Shown: positions 32,501 through 41,585, counted from the stretch's first letter. The stretch is DNA of 64,000 bases from Fibrobacter sp. UBA4297 (GCF_002394865.1 NZ_DGUZ01000019.1:1-64000), one strand, 5' to 3'. A program made the numbers and translations. Notes: generated from the sequence alone by a model not told the origin.

Positions 32501-35402
32501 ATTTATCGTAAACCCAACATACGGGGAACTCGATAATAGCTGGTCATTGAGACCGCACACAAGCGACGATGATCCAGCCTATTTCAAAGGCATCGATTTA
32601 ACCCGCGGACCTCTTTACAAGGAAGAGTCCAATTCCAACATGTATGTCGAAACCGTCAACGGAAAAACAGAAAAGGCGTTCACCAGAACATATTATGTAA
32701 CCGCCTACTACCACGGCAAATATGTTTATGGTTACGCTCCAGACTACACACCAGAGAAAGGACCGCAAGTCAAACGTACCATTGACATCGCTTTTGAAAG
32801 CCCGTTCGTAAGCCCCATTCACTCAATCGAAAAAGAAAATCCGCAGACGACTTACCTCGCGACAAGCAAGGTTTCGCCGAACGGCATGCTTGATGCAGTT
32901 GAAATGAACGGCAATCCGTACCCATTCATTTACACCCAATCAAATCGCACAGACGCCATCACCTTCGGCGGAGACACGACACTCGCCTACGGCAACAACT
33001 ATATGGAATGGGTCAGCTGGCACAACAGAAATGCCAACCAGAAGGCCGAAAATAAGTATGACTGCGCCTGCGCCGTTGTCCGCACCAATGTCGAAATCGA
33101 CAGTATTACAAAGCCTCTCGAAAAACGTTACCTCATATTCGACAAGAGCAACATCGTCGGCTATAAGGATAAGTTCATTGAAGTGCAGATTTCGCTCCTC
33201 GACAGCACCCTTGAACTTCTCAAAGACGAAAAGAACTTGAACGTAGATTTGATCAGTGAAGACCCGAACATACAGTTCTTTACAGACCCGGCTGCGACGA
33301 TTCCTGTAACGACAATTACTCTTTACAACGGAGTTGCAACAATTTACGTAAGCTCTAAGGTTGCCGTAAAAACAATCATTTCGGCAACACACCCGAATAC
33401 AAAAGATTACGCCTACACGCCTGCAACAGCAGAACTCAACATTGAAGAACTGCCGCCTTGGCCGATTATCGATGTTGCAAAGCTTGTGGACCTGAACTGC
33501 GACCACATTCCTGATGCCATGGATATCACACTCTCGTCAGAATACCAGGCAAACCAGAGCTTTACCGCGATCTCATTCTCTTACGGTAATCAAACGATTA
33601 CCTCTGATAAAGTGAAATCTCAGAACGGCAAGTCACTCATCGTCGATATCAACGCGCCGAAAGAAATTGTAACGAATGCAACCGGAAAGATTTCGCTCAC
33701 CAGCAACATTCAGGGACAAGTCAAAACAGTCGATGACTCCTATTCTGACGGAATGCCGCCGGCACTCCTTTCGGCAACGGTTCTCGAACGCCAGGATACT
33801 TCTACGACAGACCATCTCTACTTGCAATTCAGCGAGCCAATTTCTGCACCGGGCACAAACTTCCCGCTAATTCTCTATGGAGCAGACGGAGTAACCCCAG
33901 CCACGGCACCAACGGTCCTATCCGCAAAGATTTATAACGAAGCAAAAAACATCTGGGACTTTGAAATTCCGTTTGGAGCAGGCAACGTCTCGCTAGTTAC
34001 CGCAGGCATGTGGGGACAGCTCAATCCGGCAGGAACGATTACCGACTTGAATGGCAACGGAGTCGCAGGAATCTGCACGCCTGAAAAAGTCGAAATTCTC
34101 CTGAAGATTTTGCCAATCCCGATGACATACGCCGTCATAACAGACAAGTTCCAAAACGGTTACGCAAGCCATGTCGATGTGACATTCCAGAAGCCACTTG
34201 ACGAAAAACACACGCCAGAAAAACTGGAAATCATCTTCGGTATGGCAAATCCCGAAACACTCACCGTCGAGAAGAGCAAGTACGCTTTCAACGGAGAAAA
34301 CCTCTCCATTGACCTTGAGAAGCCCTTCCAGTTCGGCAACACTGCCGGCAACTACGAAGGAACAACCCCTGGTGGCAAAATGCTTGTCAACGCAGGCCTA
34401 GTCACGCAGTACCTTGGAACCGGTGCAGCAACCGAAACAAACTCCGTCCTTGCCGAAGACAAGGTCGGTCCGGTCTACGTTTCAGCTAAAATAAACCAAG
34501 CCGGTACAAATGACATCGTGAACATCATGGCTAGCGAGCCGCTCGTCGTCGCCGATTCCGCACAGGATTACTTTAGACACAAGCGAGGTGAGACCTACTC
34601 ATCGGCAAAGAACGGTTCGTTCACCAGCTGGAGCTTCACGCATAGCAACGCAGGAATTACACTCCTCTATGCCGCGGAACGTTCCGGTACCATCATGGAA
34701 GGTGACTTTGTGAGAATGGGTTCTGGAATGACAAGTTCGTTCAAGGATGCTAACGGCAACTATCCAGAATTTGAAGTTCCGTGGATTCTTGTCAACGGCA
34801 ATGGCGCACCGAGAGTCAAGTTCGATGTCAAGCTCCGCGAAACCGTTACCGATGCAAGTTCAAGCAAGAGTACAAAGGTGAATGTGGACGAGACTATGCG
34901 TCTCTACATCAAGAATGTGACAACGGGCAAGTTCGACCTTATCCAGGGCGACAAGGTCACGCTCGCGGGAATCGACTCCGCAGATATTGGAGGTGCAATC
35001 TTTGATGTAACGCTCACGGTTCCTCGAGGGGCATCGCTCGGTGACGAGTGCGCATGGGAAAAGCTCGCTGTCAAGTTCAATATTCCGATATATTCGAACT
35101 TGGGCAGTTTTGTCAATCGCTTTAACCGCACCTTCAATGTAGAACCCAAGCAGTACCTCTCCAGCAACAACCTGGTGCAATTCGCCATCGAATGGGCGAA
35201 CAAGGGTGTCGCAGGCATCCGCACCAAGGAAGACAGAGCGGTTGGCACGGGCGCATTCATCTACAAGGCAACAATCGACGCAACGTTCTCGCCCAACATG
35301 AACAATCCCGAAGTCAAGGGTGATCCAAAAATCATCCAGAACTTCTCGACGAAGAATTCCTTCGAACAGACAAAGACATTCGGCATCAAGAGAACAAAGT
35401 AA
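29505..35402 (+). CDS. Giant secreted GH9 cellulase, second copy-type
   Basis: 1965 residues from ATG 29505, which gives the signal peptide KKLISIIFLFALFGFEFAAA; a TTG at 29484 would add seven residues. Order: Ig-like CelD_N domain (RPIRLNQSGFKPEHYKYAYV); GH9 domain about 165-690, with GGWHDCGDHF (Asp209, Asp212), KNPQHPHNRSANPDG and Glu672 in STETCIDFSAQF; two FN3-like domains; a segment starting VEMEIYIKPLKKDG with paired Cys that resembles a cellulose-binding module; Ig-like repeats; and a C-terminal module ending QTKTFGIKRTK. It shares architecture with the upstream gene but differs clearly in sequence, so it is an old duplicate. A sensor kinase gene starts 18 bases after its stop. Confidence 0.95.
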   Translation: MKKLISIIFLFALFGFEFAAAAQIHTLPNLDRTCKTCSREYNDTVNVFNRRPIRLNQSGFKPEHYKYAYVADPKEMTFKVIDANSGKEVPGGGNLSLIGTVTKPGIMVRQAFNSIQDMGFLGDTTDAKETLYRADFTSLSTVGEYFIVVGKDTSATFHISPYIYNSILEKSLMFFGIQRCGDTKSHFHGACHLKDGSAVGHDLTGGWHDCGDHFKVAETVGYAAYVLSMVYLTYQDKAEDRFGNSYGDTIKDGIPDILYEAKVGADYILKLYNASVADGLIEKGDMYHTVGMSDWDHRYWDVPEKQDMQIQEKGGPDRLVLKGIGTNVAGIYAATLANVAVGFRFINPGYSKELLDAAKTIYDKIVRPTFITYTEQYEANDKCARRGKATTYENQTPYFNGKGYYSGMGLCEDDAAAAAVSLWYATGDTIYPYDLYKNTDMNENGMINSTAQYDLAFFPAGYLGTGPGFNNSWATDYQNLFAYVLFAMQKLILNDPEYEAKFNINETERDALSKRVMAAFRKQVETNSNGDSVAVFYPGSGNEEPREGSSSLHVEPPYNLVWTSFDWGVMRYNMGSAVAVFLLYELTKDERYLKVALDNMYYVLGANPWDISLLLGAGDKNPQHPHNRSANPDGYNAGGMPYEYKCPIGALMGGRAPNLPLIEDWSKYTSTETCIDFSAQFLFPAQSLAEQLPPDNDGPLFSDVVGIPTSDSTAIISWKTDELALVTVTYDATPNSTTAKTIQMTEAVIEGSVTLTGLVPGQTYYFFLEGVDQKGNISTDDNHGYWYKFTMTSTATTISGVTICQVDNRSAKIYWWSSDRLDGTIHYGKTKGTYTEHNIANGGSALFHEAILTGLEPGTTYYFTVSSGKTTSEEYSFTTEQYATTVEMEIYIKPLKKDGCANTSDWKKCNTFLVFITNKDTVDYEDLDMRFYFPVPVRGASNNKSIWDGTGQAVGWPTIVFEEPVPYNVTSMNGSVENGYYTQVHIEGKLAVSGSYFFEFIVNPTYGELDNSWSLRPHTSDDDPAYFKGIDLTRGPLYKEESNSNMYVETVNGKTEKAFTRTYYVTAYYHGKYVYGYAPDYTPEKGPQVKRTIDIAFESPFVSPIHSIEKENPQTTYLATSKVSPNGMLDAVEMNGNPYPFIYTQSNRTDAITFGGDTTLAYGNNYMEWVSWHNRNANQKAENKYDCACAVVRTNVEIDSITKPLEKRYLIFDKSNIVGYKDKFIEVQISLLDSTLELLKDEKNLNVDLISEDPNIQFFTDPAATIPVTTITLYNGVATIYVSSKVAVKTIISATHPNTKDYAYTPATAELNIEELPPWPIIDVAKLVDLNCDHIPDAMDITLSSEYQANQSFTAISFSYGNQTITSDKVKSQNGKSLIVDINAPKEIVTNATGKISLTSNIQGQVKTVDDSYSDGMPPALLSATVLERQDTSTTDHLYLQFSEPISAPGTNFPLILYGADGVTPATAPTVLSAKIYNEAKNIWDFEIPFGAGNVSLVTAGMWGQLNPAGTITDLNGNGVAGICTPEKVEILLKILPIPMTYAVITDKFQNGYASHVDVTFQKPLDEKHTPEKLEIIFGMANPETLTVEKSKYAFNGENLSIDLEKPFQFGNTAGNYEGTTPGGKMLVNAGLVTQYLGTGAATETNSVLAEDKVGPVYVSAKINQAGTNDIVNIMASEPLVVADSAQDYFRHKRGETYSSAKNGSFTSWSFTHSNAGITLLYAAERSGTIMEGDFVRMGSGMTSSFKDANGNYPEFEVPWILVNGNGAPRVKFDVKLRETVTDASSSKSTKVNVDETMRLYIKNVTTGKFDLIQGDKVTLAGIDSADIGGAIFDVTLTVPRGASLGDECAWEKLAVKFNIPIYSNLGSFVNRFNRTFNVEPKQYLSSNNLVQFAIEWANKGVAGIRTKEDRAVGTGAFIYKATIDATFSPNMNNPEVKGDPKIIQNFSTKNSFEQTKTFGIKRTK

Positions 35403-35420
35403 CAAAGGATTTGGGAAAAT

Positions 35421-37796
35421 ATGCAAGAGAGTCTGTTTACAAGCTCACCTTACGTTATTGCGCTATCTGTAGTGGCGTTAATCATCGTATGCTATTTTCC
35501 CATAATGCTTGGGCAAAAGACGTCAGTCAAGCAGCTTCCAAATTCAATCCACCAGCTAGTGATTATCAGCATTTTCTGGCAAGCGAGCAACTTGATTGGC
35601 GACATATTCTTTAGCGGAGACAACTTTATTGCAGGCACCAAAGCATATACAGCAAGGCATATCATCTTTGCTGCCGCCGCTCTAGGATGGATACAGCTTG
35701 GAAATGCCATACAGCATACAGCAGAAATAAGCCTCAAGATAAAGCGAAAGAACGGCTGGAAGCTCATGAACATTTTCGGGGCTCTAGCCGTTGTCCTTTC
35801 GTCCTATCTGTTCATCAAGGACCCTTCTTCTATTGCAAACTTCAACTTTTTTAGTTACCACCCGTTTGCTGAAAGACCTTACTTCAGTTTCTATTCGTTG
35901 CTGTTTGGCGTATTCGTAGTCCCAAACCTGATCGTGACGGCCTACATCATGCTCCGCAACATCGTACAGTCTAGCGAAACAACGCTCCCCCAGCAAGTCA
36001 GCATTTACATGCTAACTTCCTTTATGTTTTTTGTGACACTGGCCGCCCTTTTTGACTTTGTCCTCCCTATTTCAACGAAATTCAACAAGTTTGACCAGTT
36101 TCTAAAATGGACCCAGTTCATTTCTGTGTTCCTTGCAATTCTTTCCGGGCAATACTTTACATCGGTTTCATTCAAGAACAAAAGTGCTTCCTGGTTTTTA
36201 GACAAGCTAAAAGACAAAATGATGGATGGCCTTATCTATTATAACTACAAAGGCGAAATCCAGCTTGCAAATCAGGCCGCCCTCAGCATTTTGCACACAA
36301 CGCAAGAGACTATCCACAATAAAAAAATTTCATCCATTTTTCCGCAGATTCAAGACCCCACACGCGAAGCAACTTACAATAAAATAAGGATCAAAATTGA
36401 CAACGAAGACCATATTTTCAATGTTTCAATTTTCCAGATTCGCCAATCATTAACAACAAATTACAATGTAGCCTTCTTTAGCGATGTATCCAACACTCTG
36501 CATTATCAACAAATTATTAAAACACGTGACGAGCAGTTCAAGGAATACCAGCTTGACCAAATCCGTTATCAAGAACGCTTGAACATCTGGAAAAAGAAGG
36601 TCGATGAAAGCAAGTACTTCTTGGATACGCTTATCAGCACGCTCCCATTCCGCTTTTGGTCCAAGAACGAGCAGGGCGTGTTCATGACGCAGAACCAAAA
36701 CGACATCAAGAATCGCGGAAACCTGCTACAGACATCCGAACCGGACAACAAGATTTTGCCGCAGGAACTCTTGGCCCGTAACGAAGGTGAACCACAAAGT
36801 TTCATCTCTTATGAACGAATAAAAAAATCGTTTAACGAAAACAACGAAGAAGAAGACATTGAAATTTTAACGCAAGACGATTACAACAAAGCTGTCCGCA
36901 AGGGCGTCGCAAAGGATATCATGATTTTCAACAACATGTTCATCCCAATTATGGCGCCGCGCAAGCCGTATAAAATTATCGGTATCAAGATTGACATTAC
37001 TAATGAGATGCGCCTCGAAAAAGAGCGCGACATGTTGCAAGAGCAAAAGCACATCCACTCAAGGCTCGAAGAACTGGGCACCATTTGCGGAGGCTTTGCA
37101 CATGACTACAACAACATTCTCGGTTCACAAATCGGCTTCTGCGACCTAGCCCTTGAAGTTCTTGACAAGGAAAACCAAGCATATATGTTCATCCAGGAAG
37201 CGCGTAAGGCAGCCACACGCGGTAAGGATTCTCTACAGGAACTTTTAAATACCATCCGAGGAAAGACCGAGGAAAAGAACACTCTTACCGAATTTGCGCC
37301 GTACATGATCATCGACGACGTGGTGAAAAAGCTTTGGATTACGCTCCCGCCAAACGTGAAGGTCAAGGCCGACAACCTCGACAAGAACATCCGCATCGTC
37401 GGAAACGTCTCTGCACTCGACCGCATTATCAGTAACCTTGCGAACAACGCTATTTTTGCCATGAAGGAAAATGGCGGCACGCTTACGATTGCACTCAATC
37501 GCGAAGTGCTTACGGAACCGCTAATCACGCCTTACGCCCCACAGATTGACGCAGGCACATACGCCAAAATTACAGTCGAGGATACAGGCACAGGCATGGA
37601 TACGGCGACCCTTGAACGCATCTTTTCACCATTCTTTACGACCAAGGCGCCAGGTGAAGGCCTCGGTTTGGGCTTGTCTTCGGCATTAAGACTGCTAAAA
37701 GAAGGCAATGCGGGCTATACTGTACAAACAACCTTGGGCGAAGGAACTATTTTTTATCTATATTGGCCTATAAGAAACGAGAAAATGGAGGCTTAA
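35421..37796 (+). CDS. Sensor histidine kinase: 7 TM helices, PAS domains, HisKA-HATPase
   Basis: 791 residues with AAAGGA upstream, 18 bases after the GH9 stop. Residues 1-245 contain seven membrane helices with short loops (for example SPYVIALSVVALIIVCYF and FSLLFGVFVVPNL-type segments), a membrane sensor without a large periplasmic domain. A PAS domain (MMDGLIYYNYKGEIQLANQA) starts near 262, a second PAS-like region follows near 395-530, and a coiled coil leads to the H box GGFAHDYNNIL with His561. The HATPase has an N box (IISNLANNAIFAMKENGG), G1 (EDTGTGMD), the F box (IFSPFFTTK) and G2 (GEGLGLGLS). The H box resembles NtrB-like kinases. Partners are the next two genes. The signal is unknown; linkage suggests cellulose or its products. 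Confidence 0.9.
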   Translation: MQESLFTSSPYVIALSVVALIIVCYFPIMLGQKTSVKQLPNSIHQLVIISIFWQASNLIGDIFFSGDNFIAGTKAYTARHIIFAAAALGWIQLGNAIQHTAEISLKIKRKNGWKLMNIFGALAVVLSSYLFIKDPSSIANFNFFSYHPFAERPYFSFYSLLFGVFVVPNLIVTAYIMLRNIVQSSETTLPQQVSIYMLTSFMFFVTLAALFDFVLPISTKFNKFDQFLKWTQFISVFLAILSGQYFTSVSFKNKSASWFLDKLKDKMMDGLIYYNYKGEIQLANQAALSILHTTQETIHNKKISSIFPQIQDPTREATYNKIRIKIDNEDHIFNVSIFQIRQSLTTNYNVAFFSDVSNTLHYQQIIKTRDEQFKEYQLDQIRYQERLNIWKKKVDESKYFLDTLISTLPFRFWSKNEQGVFMTQNQNDIKNRGNLLQTSEPDNKILPQELLARNEGEPQSFISYERIKKSFNENNEEEDIEILTQDDYNKAVRKGVAKDIMIFNNMFIPIMAPRKPYKIIGIKIDITNEMRLEKERDMLQEQKHIHSRLEELGTICGGFAHDYNNILGSQIGFCDLALEVLDKENQAYMFIQEARKAATRGKDSLQELLNTIRGKTEEKNTLTEFAPYMIIDDVVKKLWITLPPNVKVKADNLDKNIRIVGNVSALDRIISNLANNAIFAMKENGGTLTIALNREVLTEPLITPYAPQIDAGTYAKITVEDTGTGMDTATLERIFSPFFTTKAPGEGLGLGLSSALRLLKEGNAGYTVQTTLGEGTIFYLYWPIRNEKMEA

Positions 37797-38170
37797 TGTC
37801 TACAATACTCATCATTGACGATGACGCTCAACTCAACCTCATGTTGAAGTCAGCACTGGAATTGAAAGGTTACACTGTCGATACTGCATGCAACGGTAAG
37901 AAGGCTAAGTCGCTTTACCAGAAAAATACGTACGATGTGATTATCACCGATATCATCATGCCGGAAGGCGATGGATTTGAAGTTGTCCTTGACCTCCGCC
38001 GTATGGGCATGAGCGACCGCACAATCGCGATTAGCGGTGGTGGCCGTACATCTGCCGAAGACTACCTTGCTACGGCACAGCATTTCGATGTAGCCGCAAT
38101 TTTCAGCAAGCCGCTGGACCTCCAGTTGCTCCGCAACAAGGTTGACGAGATCATCAAAGCACATTCGTAA
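37796..38170 (+). CDS. Single-domain response regulator (REC only)
   Basis: 124 residues; the ATG overlaps the kinase TAA by one base, implying coupling. The CheY-like receiver is complete: the acidic pair in LIIDDDAQLN, phosphoacceptor Asp52 (VIITDIIMPEGDG), the Ser/Thr switch (AISGG) and Lys in FSKPLD. No output domain is present, so it would act by protein contact, for example on the NtrC-type protein encoded 8 bases later, or as a phosphate shuttle in a relay. It is the only receiver in this cluster with an intact Asp. Confidence 0.93.
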   Translation: MSTILIIDDDAQLNLMLKSALELKGYTVDTACNGKKAKSLYQKNTYDVIITDIIMPEGDGFEVVLDLRRMGMSDRTIAISGGGRTSAEDYLATAQHFDVAAIFSKPLDLQLLRNKVDEIIKAHS

Positions 38171-38178
38171 TAGCGTAA

Positions 38179-39735
38179 ATGATGAATATCCTGATCGCTG
38201 ATTTTGATCGGAAATTTGTCGAGGAGCTACAGCGGAACTGGTCTGTTGCCGGAACGAACCTCCTGGTCTGCTCCGACGATAAGACTCTGATGCCGCTAAT
38301 AAAAAAGACGTCGATAGACCTTGCGTTTATCGAGGTTCCTTTTTTGATGCTCGACAACATGGATTTGATCAGCTATTTGAAGGAACGCCAGCCTGGCATT
38401 GAAATCTTCGTGTTGTGCGACGACCGCAACTGGCAGGGAGCCGCTAGCGCTATTACCCGTGGCGCAAGCAGTTTCTTGAAAAAGCCGGTCACGCTTTCAC
38501 TCTTGGAGAGCACGGCAAGTAAAATCCAGGCGCAGCAACAAAACAAGTCCAACACGCAACTTATGGAATCTCAGGTGTTGGACAGCCTCCTCGGCGACAC
38601 GCCCGAGATGCGCAAAATTCTTAAAACAGTTTATAAGGTCGCACCGACCAACAGCACCTTGCTTATAACCGGCGAGTCTGGTTCAGGCAAGGAATTTTTG
38701 GCAAACGTCGTCCACCGCTACAGCAAGCGCGCGAACGAACCGTTTGTGCCGGTCAACTGTGGCGCCATTCCAGAAAACCTTGTAGAAAGCGAACTCTTCG
38801 GTAGCAAGAAGGGATCGTACACTGGTTCTACCTCCGACAAGAAGGGCTTGTTCGAATCCGCCAATGGCGGTACGCTTTTTCTGGACGAAGTCGGTGAACT
38901 ATCGCTTGCAACACAAGTCAAGCTTTTACGTTTTCTGCAAAGTCACGAAATCAGGCGCGTGGGTGAAACGGACGCCCGTTATCTCGACATCCGCATTATT
39001 GCAGCGACCAACCGCAATTTGCAACAAGCAATGCATGAAGGACGATTCCGTGAAGACCTTTATTACCGTTTAAACACGTTCCACTTGCAGCTTCCACCGC
39101 TCCGCGACAGGAAGCCCGTCATCCCGAACTTAATTCGTTACTTTATCTTAAAGAACAAGGAATCGCAGGGCAAAGAAATCAACGACATTGAACCCGCGGC
39201 TCTTTACGCTTTGACAAAGTACCCCTACCCTGGCAACATTCGCGAGCTCGAAAATATCATGGAGCATGCGATTGTGCTTTCGGAAGGCGGAGTCATCAAG
39301 CTCGAAGACTTGCCCGAATACGTGCAAGTGGAAGCACGCGAAAAGACGGTTGCGATTCCGCATATCAAGGACGCAGCTAGTCTTAAAGAAAGCGCTAGCG
39401 AGCCTGTTTTTGACAACGCCGAAGATGCGGAAGAGAATGAAAAGTCTGCCGAAAATCCGCTCGGAAAGCCGATTCATTTTGAACCGATTTCAGGCAAGAC
39501 GGATAGAGCAGGGCTTTTGACGCACAACCCGACGAAGTTCATCACGCATAATCCTGCGCCCGAAGAAGAAGAAATTCTTTCGCTCGACGAGATGGAACGC
39601 AGACACATCTTGCATGCCCTAAGCATTTGCAAAGGCAACAAGACTGAAGTCTGCAAAAAGCTCGGCATTAGCCGTGCCACACTTTGGCGCAAGCTCAAAG
39701 AGCTCAAAATCGAAATGGACGGTGGTGAGGAGTGA
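38179..39735 (+). CDS. Sigma-54-dependent NtrC-type activator with degenerate receiver
   Basis: 518 residues. The N-terminal receiver (MNILIADFDRKFVEEL) keeps acidic residues and Lys in FLKKPV, but the phosphoacceptor position is Glu52 (DLAFIEVP). The AAA+ domain spans about 138-385: Walker A GESGSGKE, Walker B GGTLFLDEVGEL, RRVGE, sensor I AATNR and the R-finger region FREDLYYRL. The sigma-54 contact loop reads GSYTGS where GAFTGA is usual. A long acidic linker and a Fis-type HTH (KTEVCKKLGISRATLWRKL) end the protein. It would activate sigma-54 promoters. A constitutive or partner-controlled receiver is inferred from Glu52. Neither ATG at 38179 or 38182 has a clear ribosome site. Confidence 0.92.
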   Translation: MMNILIADFDRKFVEELQRNWSVAGTNLLVCSDDKTLMPLIKKTSIDLAFIEVPFLMLDNMDLISYLKERQPGIEIFVLCDDRNWQGAASAITRGASSFLKKPVTLSLLESTASKIQAQQQNKSNTQLMESQVLDSLLGDTPEMRKILKTVYKVAPTNSTLLITGESGSGKEFLANVVHRYSKRANEPFVPVNCGAIPENLVESELFGSKKGSYTGSTSDKKGLFESANGGTLFLDEVGELSLATQVKLLRFLQSHEIRRVGETDARYLDIRIIAATNRNLQQAMHEGRFREDLYYRLNTFHLQLPPLRDRKPVIPNLIRYFILKNKESQGKEINDIEPAALYALTKYPYPGNIRELENIMEHAIVLSEGGVIKLEDLPEYVQVEAREKTVAIPHIKDAASLKESASEPVFDNAEDAEENEKSAENPLGKPIHFEPISGKTDRAGLLTHNPTKFITHNPAPEEEEILSLDEMERRHILHALSICKGNKTEVCKKLGISRATLWRKLKELKIEMDGGEE

Positions 39736-39749
39736 GCGGCTGCGCCGCA

Positions 39750-39855
<106 letters not shown>

Positions 39856-40878
39856 TCACACCTCTACAAGAGTAGCGACTAAGCAAGAATCTTTTGTAGA
39901 ACCGCTACCGACAAAGTCTACGTCTTGGGATTTTTTCCAAGACGTTTTTGCATTCGGATGCACGGAAGAAACGGCAACGAGCACATCGCGGGCAAAAGCA
40001 TTCAAGTTGAATTCACTGTAGTTGGAACTCACCATGAAGAATCCGCCGGGATTTAAAAGCGTTGCACAGTCAGCAACGAGCGGCATCAAGTGTTCGCGCA
40101 CGTTAAAGTTAAAGCCCTTGAAACGCGCAAAGCTCGGCGGGTCTAGCACGATACCGTCAAAACGATGCCCTTTCTTTTGAGCCCAATGCACATATTCGAT
40201 GGCATTACCACGGAAGAACTCTCCAAAACGCAAATCAAGGCCGTTTAAGGCGTAATTTTCACGGCCCTTGTCAAGAATCTTGCCGCTGATATCAGCGTTT
40301 GTAGCGACCGCGGCACCGCCTAGACGGGCATGTACGGAAAAACTGCACGTATAGCTGAAAAGATTGAGGAAGCGGAGCCCAGAACGCACGACGTTTTCAA
40401 GATTCGCCGAGTCAGCGAGATGCGACGGAGATGCGCCGGACATGGCGCGGAAGCGTTCTTCGACTTCAAGGCGCACATGGCGCATGTCAAGAAAAAGTCC
40501 CGGATTAATCGTATCAAGCAAATCCACATGAAAATTGGCATTACCTTCACGGACGGTTCCCACGGCATCTTCACGCGAGCCAATCACGACATCCATCGGA
40601 GCATTCTCGAGCGAACGTCCAGAACTCGAAAGGCGTTCCTTTGAGACAACGCAAATAGGATTGAAAAGAGCGGCCAAAGCCTCGACAATTTCAGTTTTGC
40701 TCGTCAAAAGCTCCGGTCCAAAAAACTGCATCTGGTAACGGTCGCCAAACTTGTCTATCGTAAGTCCCGGGAAACCGTCAGCAGCGCCATTCACAACACG
40801 GAATGCATCCGTTACATCAAATAACGGAGCGCGCTTTTCGAGCGCAATCGATAACTTGTTTTTTAAATCAAAAGCCAT
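39856..40878 (-). CDS. Class I SAM-dependent rRNA methyltransferase, RlmI-like
   Basis: 340 residues. FRVVNGAADGFPGLTIDKFG is the typical N-terminal PUA-adjacent segment of RlmI/YccW proteins, though the full PUA domain is short. The Rossmann core has LFLDMRHVR, RFLNLFSYTCSFSVHARLGG (motif I), NADISGKILDKGRENYALN, and the catalytic motif FDGIVLDPPSFARF, followed by PGGFFMVSSNYSEF. RlmI makes m5C1962 in 23S rRNA; relatives modify other positions, so the target is not certain. The tail lacks the second Cys-containing motif of some m5C enzymes, as is usual for RlmI. The gene converges with the sigma-54 activator. Confidence 0.82.
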   Translation of the reverse strand: MAFDLKNKLSIALEKRAPLFDVTDAFRVVNGAADGFPGLTIDKFGDRYQMQFFGPELLTSKTEIVEALAALFNPICVVSKERLSSSGRSLENAPMDVVIGSREDAVGTVREGNANFHVDLLDTINPGLFLDMRHVRLEVEERFRAMSGASPSHLADSANLENVVRSGLRFLNLFSYTCSFSVHARLGGAAVATNADISGKILDKGRENYALNGLDLRFGEFFRGNAIEYVHWAQKKGHRFDGIVLDPPSFARFKGFNFNVREHLMPLVADCATLLNPGGFFMVSSNYSEFNLNAFARDVLVAVSSVHPNAKTSWKKSQDVDFVGSGSTKDSCLVATLVEV

Positions 40879-40908
40879 TTGAGAAAATGAATCCTAGATC
40901 CTTCGACT

Positions 40909-41023
40909 TCGCAACTTCGTTGCGGAGCCTGTCCTGAGCTTGTCGAAGGGCTCAGGATGACACAGAAAAAATAGAAAATTCACTGGATCCCGTCGGTCGT
41001 TTCACGCCCTCCAGGATGACAAC
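40909..41023. repeat. GGATGACA-type repeats, two different units
   Basis: Unit 1 (40909-40968) holds CTTCGAC, a CGCAAC-TTC-GTTGCG hairpin, GTCGAAGG and GCTCAGGATGACA. Unit 2 (40985-41023) holds CTGGATCCCGTCGG and CCTCCAGGATGACA. They match the units at 17471 and 8048. Confidence 0.75.
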
Positions 41024-41054
41024 TCTTTCGTCTCTGCACAAGTGCCAAATGCTC

Positions 41055-41095
41055 GGCTCAGAAATAGGCTTGCAAGCAATCCTGCTTCATTCGCC
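41055..41095 (-). repeat. CTTG/GAGCC two-hairpin module, fourth copy
   Basis: On the minus strand: GGCGA-ATGA-AGC, a TTG-CTTG-CAA stem-loop (41070-41079), 13 bases, GAGCC (41055-41059), followed beyond 41055 by GCAC-TT-GTGC. Spacing equals that of units 1 and 2 at 9413-9553. It lies downstream of nrdR, on the same strand. Confidence 0.6.
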
Positions 41096-41141
41096 GTACG
41101 CATTTGTCGTCTATAGGGCCACCAAAGGCCCGTTCTTTCGT

Positions 41142-41585
41142 CTATTTATCAAGAGTTTTGATTTGGTCGACAAACTCGCCCACTTCCTTAAATTCACGGT
41201 AGATGGAGGCGAAACGCACATACGCCACAGCGTCAAGCTTTTTGAGTTCCTGCATTACGAGGTTCCCTATCTGATCGTAGCTTACTTCAAAGCCTTCCGA
41301 CATCTGCAACGAATTTTCCACGCGCGTCACAAGCTGTTCGATATCGTCCATGGACACCGGGCGCTTTTTGCAGGAGTTCATAATGCCTCGTTGCAATTTT
41401 TCACGCTGGAAAGGTTCGCGTTCGCCACTGCGCTTGATAACGGTCAACGGCTGAACTTCGATATATTCTCGGGTCGTAAAGCGACGGCCACAAGCACAAC
41501 ATTCACGACGACGACGAATCGACGAGCCACTCACGCGGCTATCGACAACCTTATCGTTATCATTCTTGCAAAAAGGGCAAATCAT
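41142..41585 (-). CDS. nrdR: Transcriptional repressor NrdR
   Basis: 147 residues. The zinc ribbon is MICPFCKNDNDKVVDSRVSG with the second pair in RRECCACGRRFTTRE, and it is followed by the ATP-cone: LTVIKRSGEREPFQREKLQR, GIMNSCKKRPVS and VAYVRFASIYREF. NrdR senses dATP/ATP and represses ribonucleotide reductase genes. Length and motif order match the family exactly. No nrd gene lies in the window. The product ends in a short variable tail (DQIKTLDK). Confidence 0.97.
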   Translation of the reverse strand: MICPFCKNDNDKVVDSRVSGSSIRRRRECCACGRRFTTREYIEVQPLTVIKRSGEREPFQREKLQRGIMNSCKKRPVSMDDIEQLVTRVENSLQMSEGFEVSYDQIGNLVMQELKKLDAVAYVRFASIYREFKEVGEFVDQIKTLDK

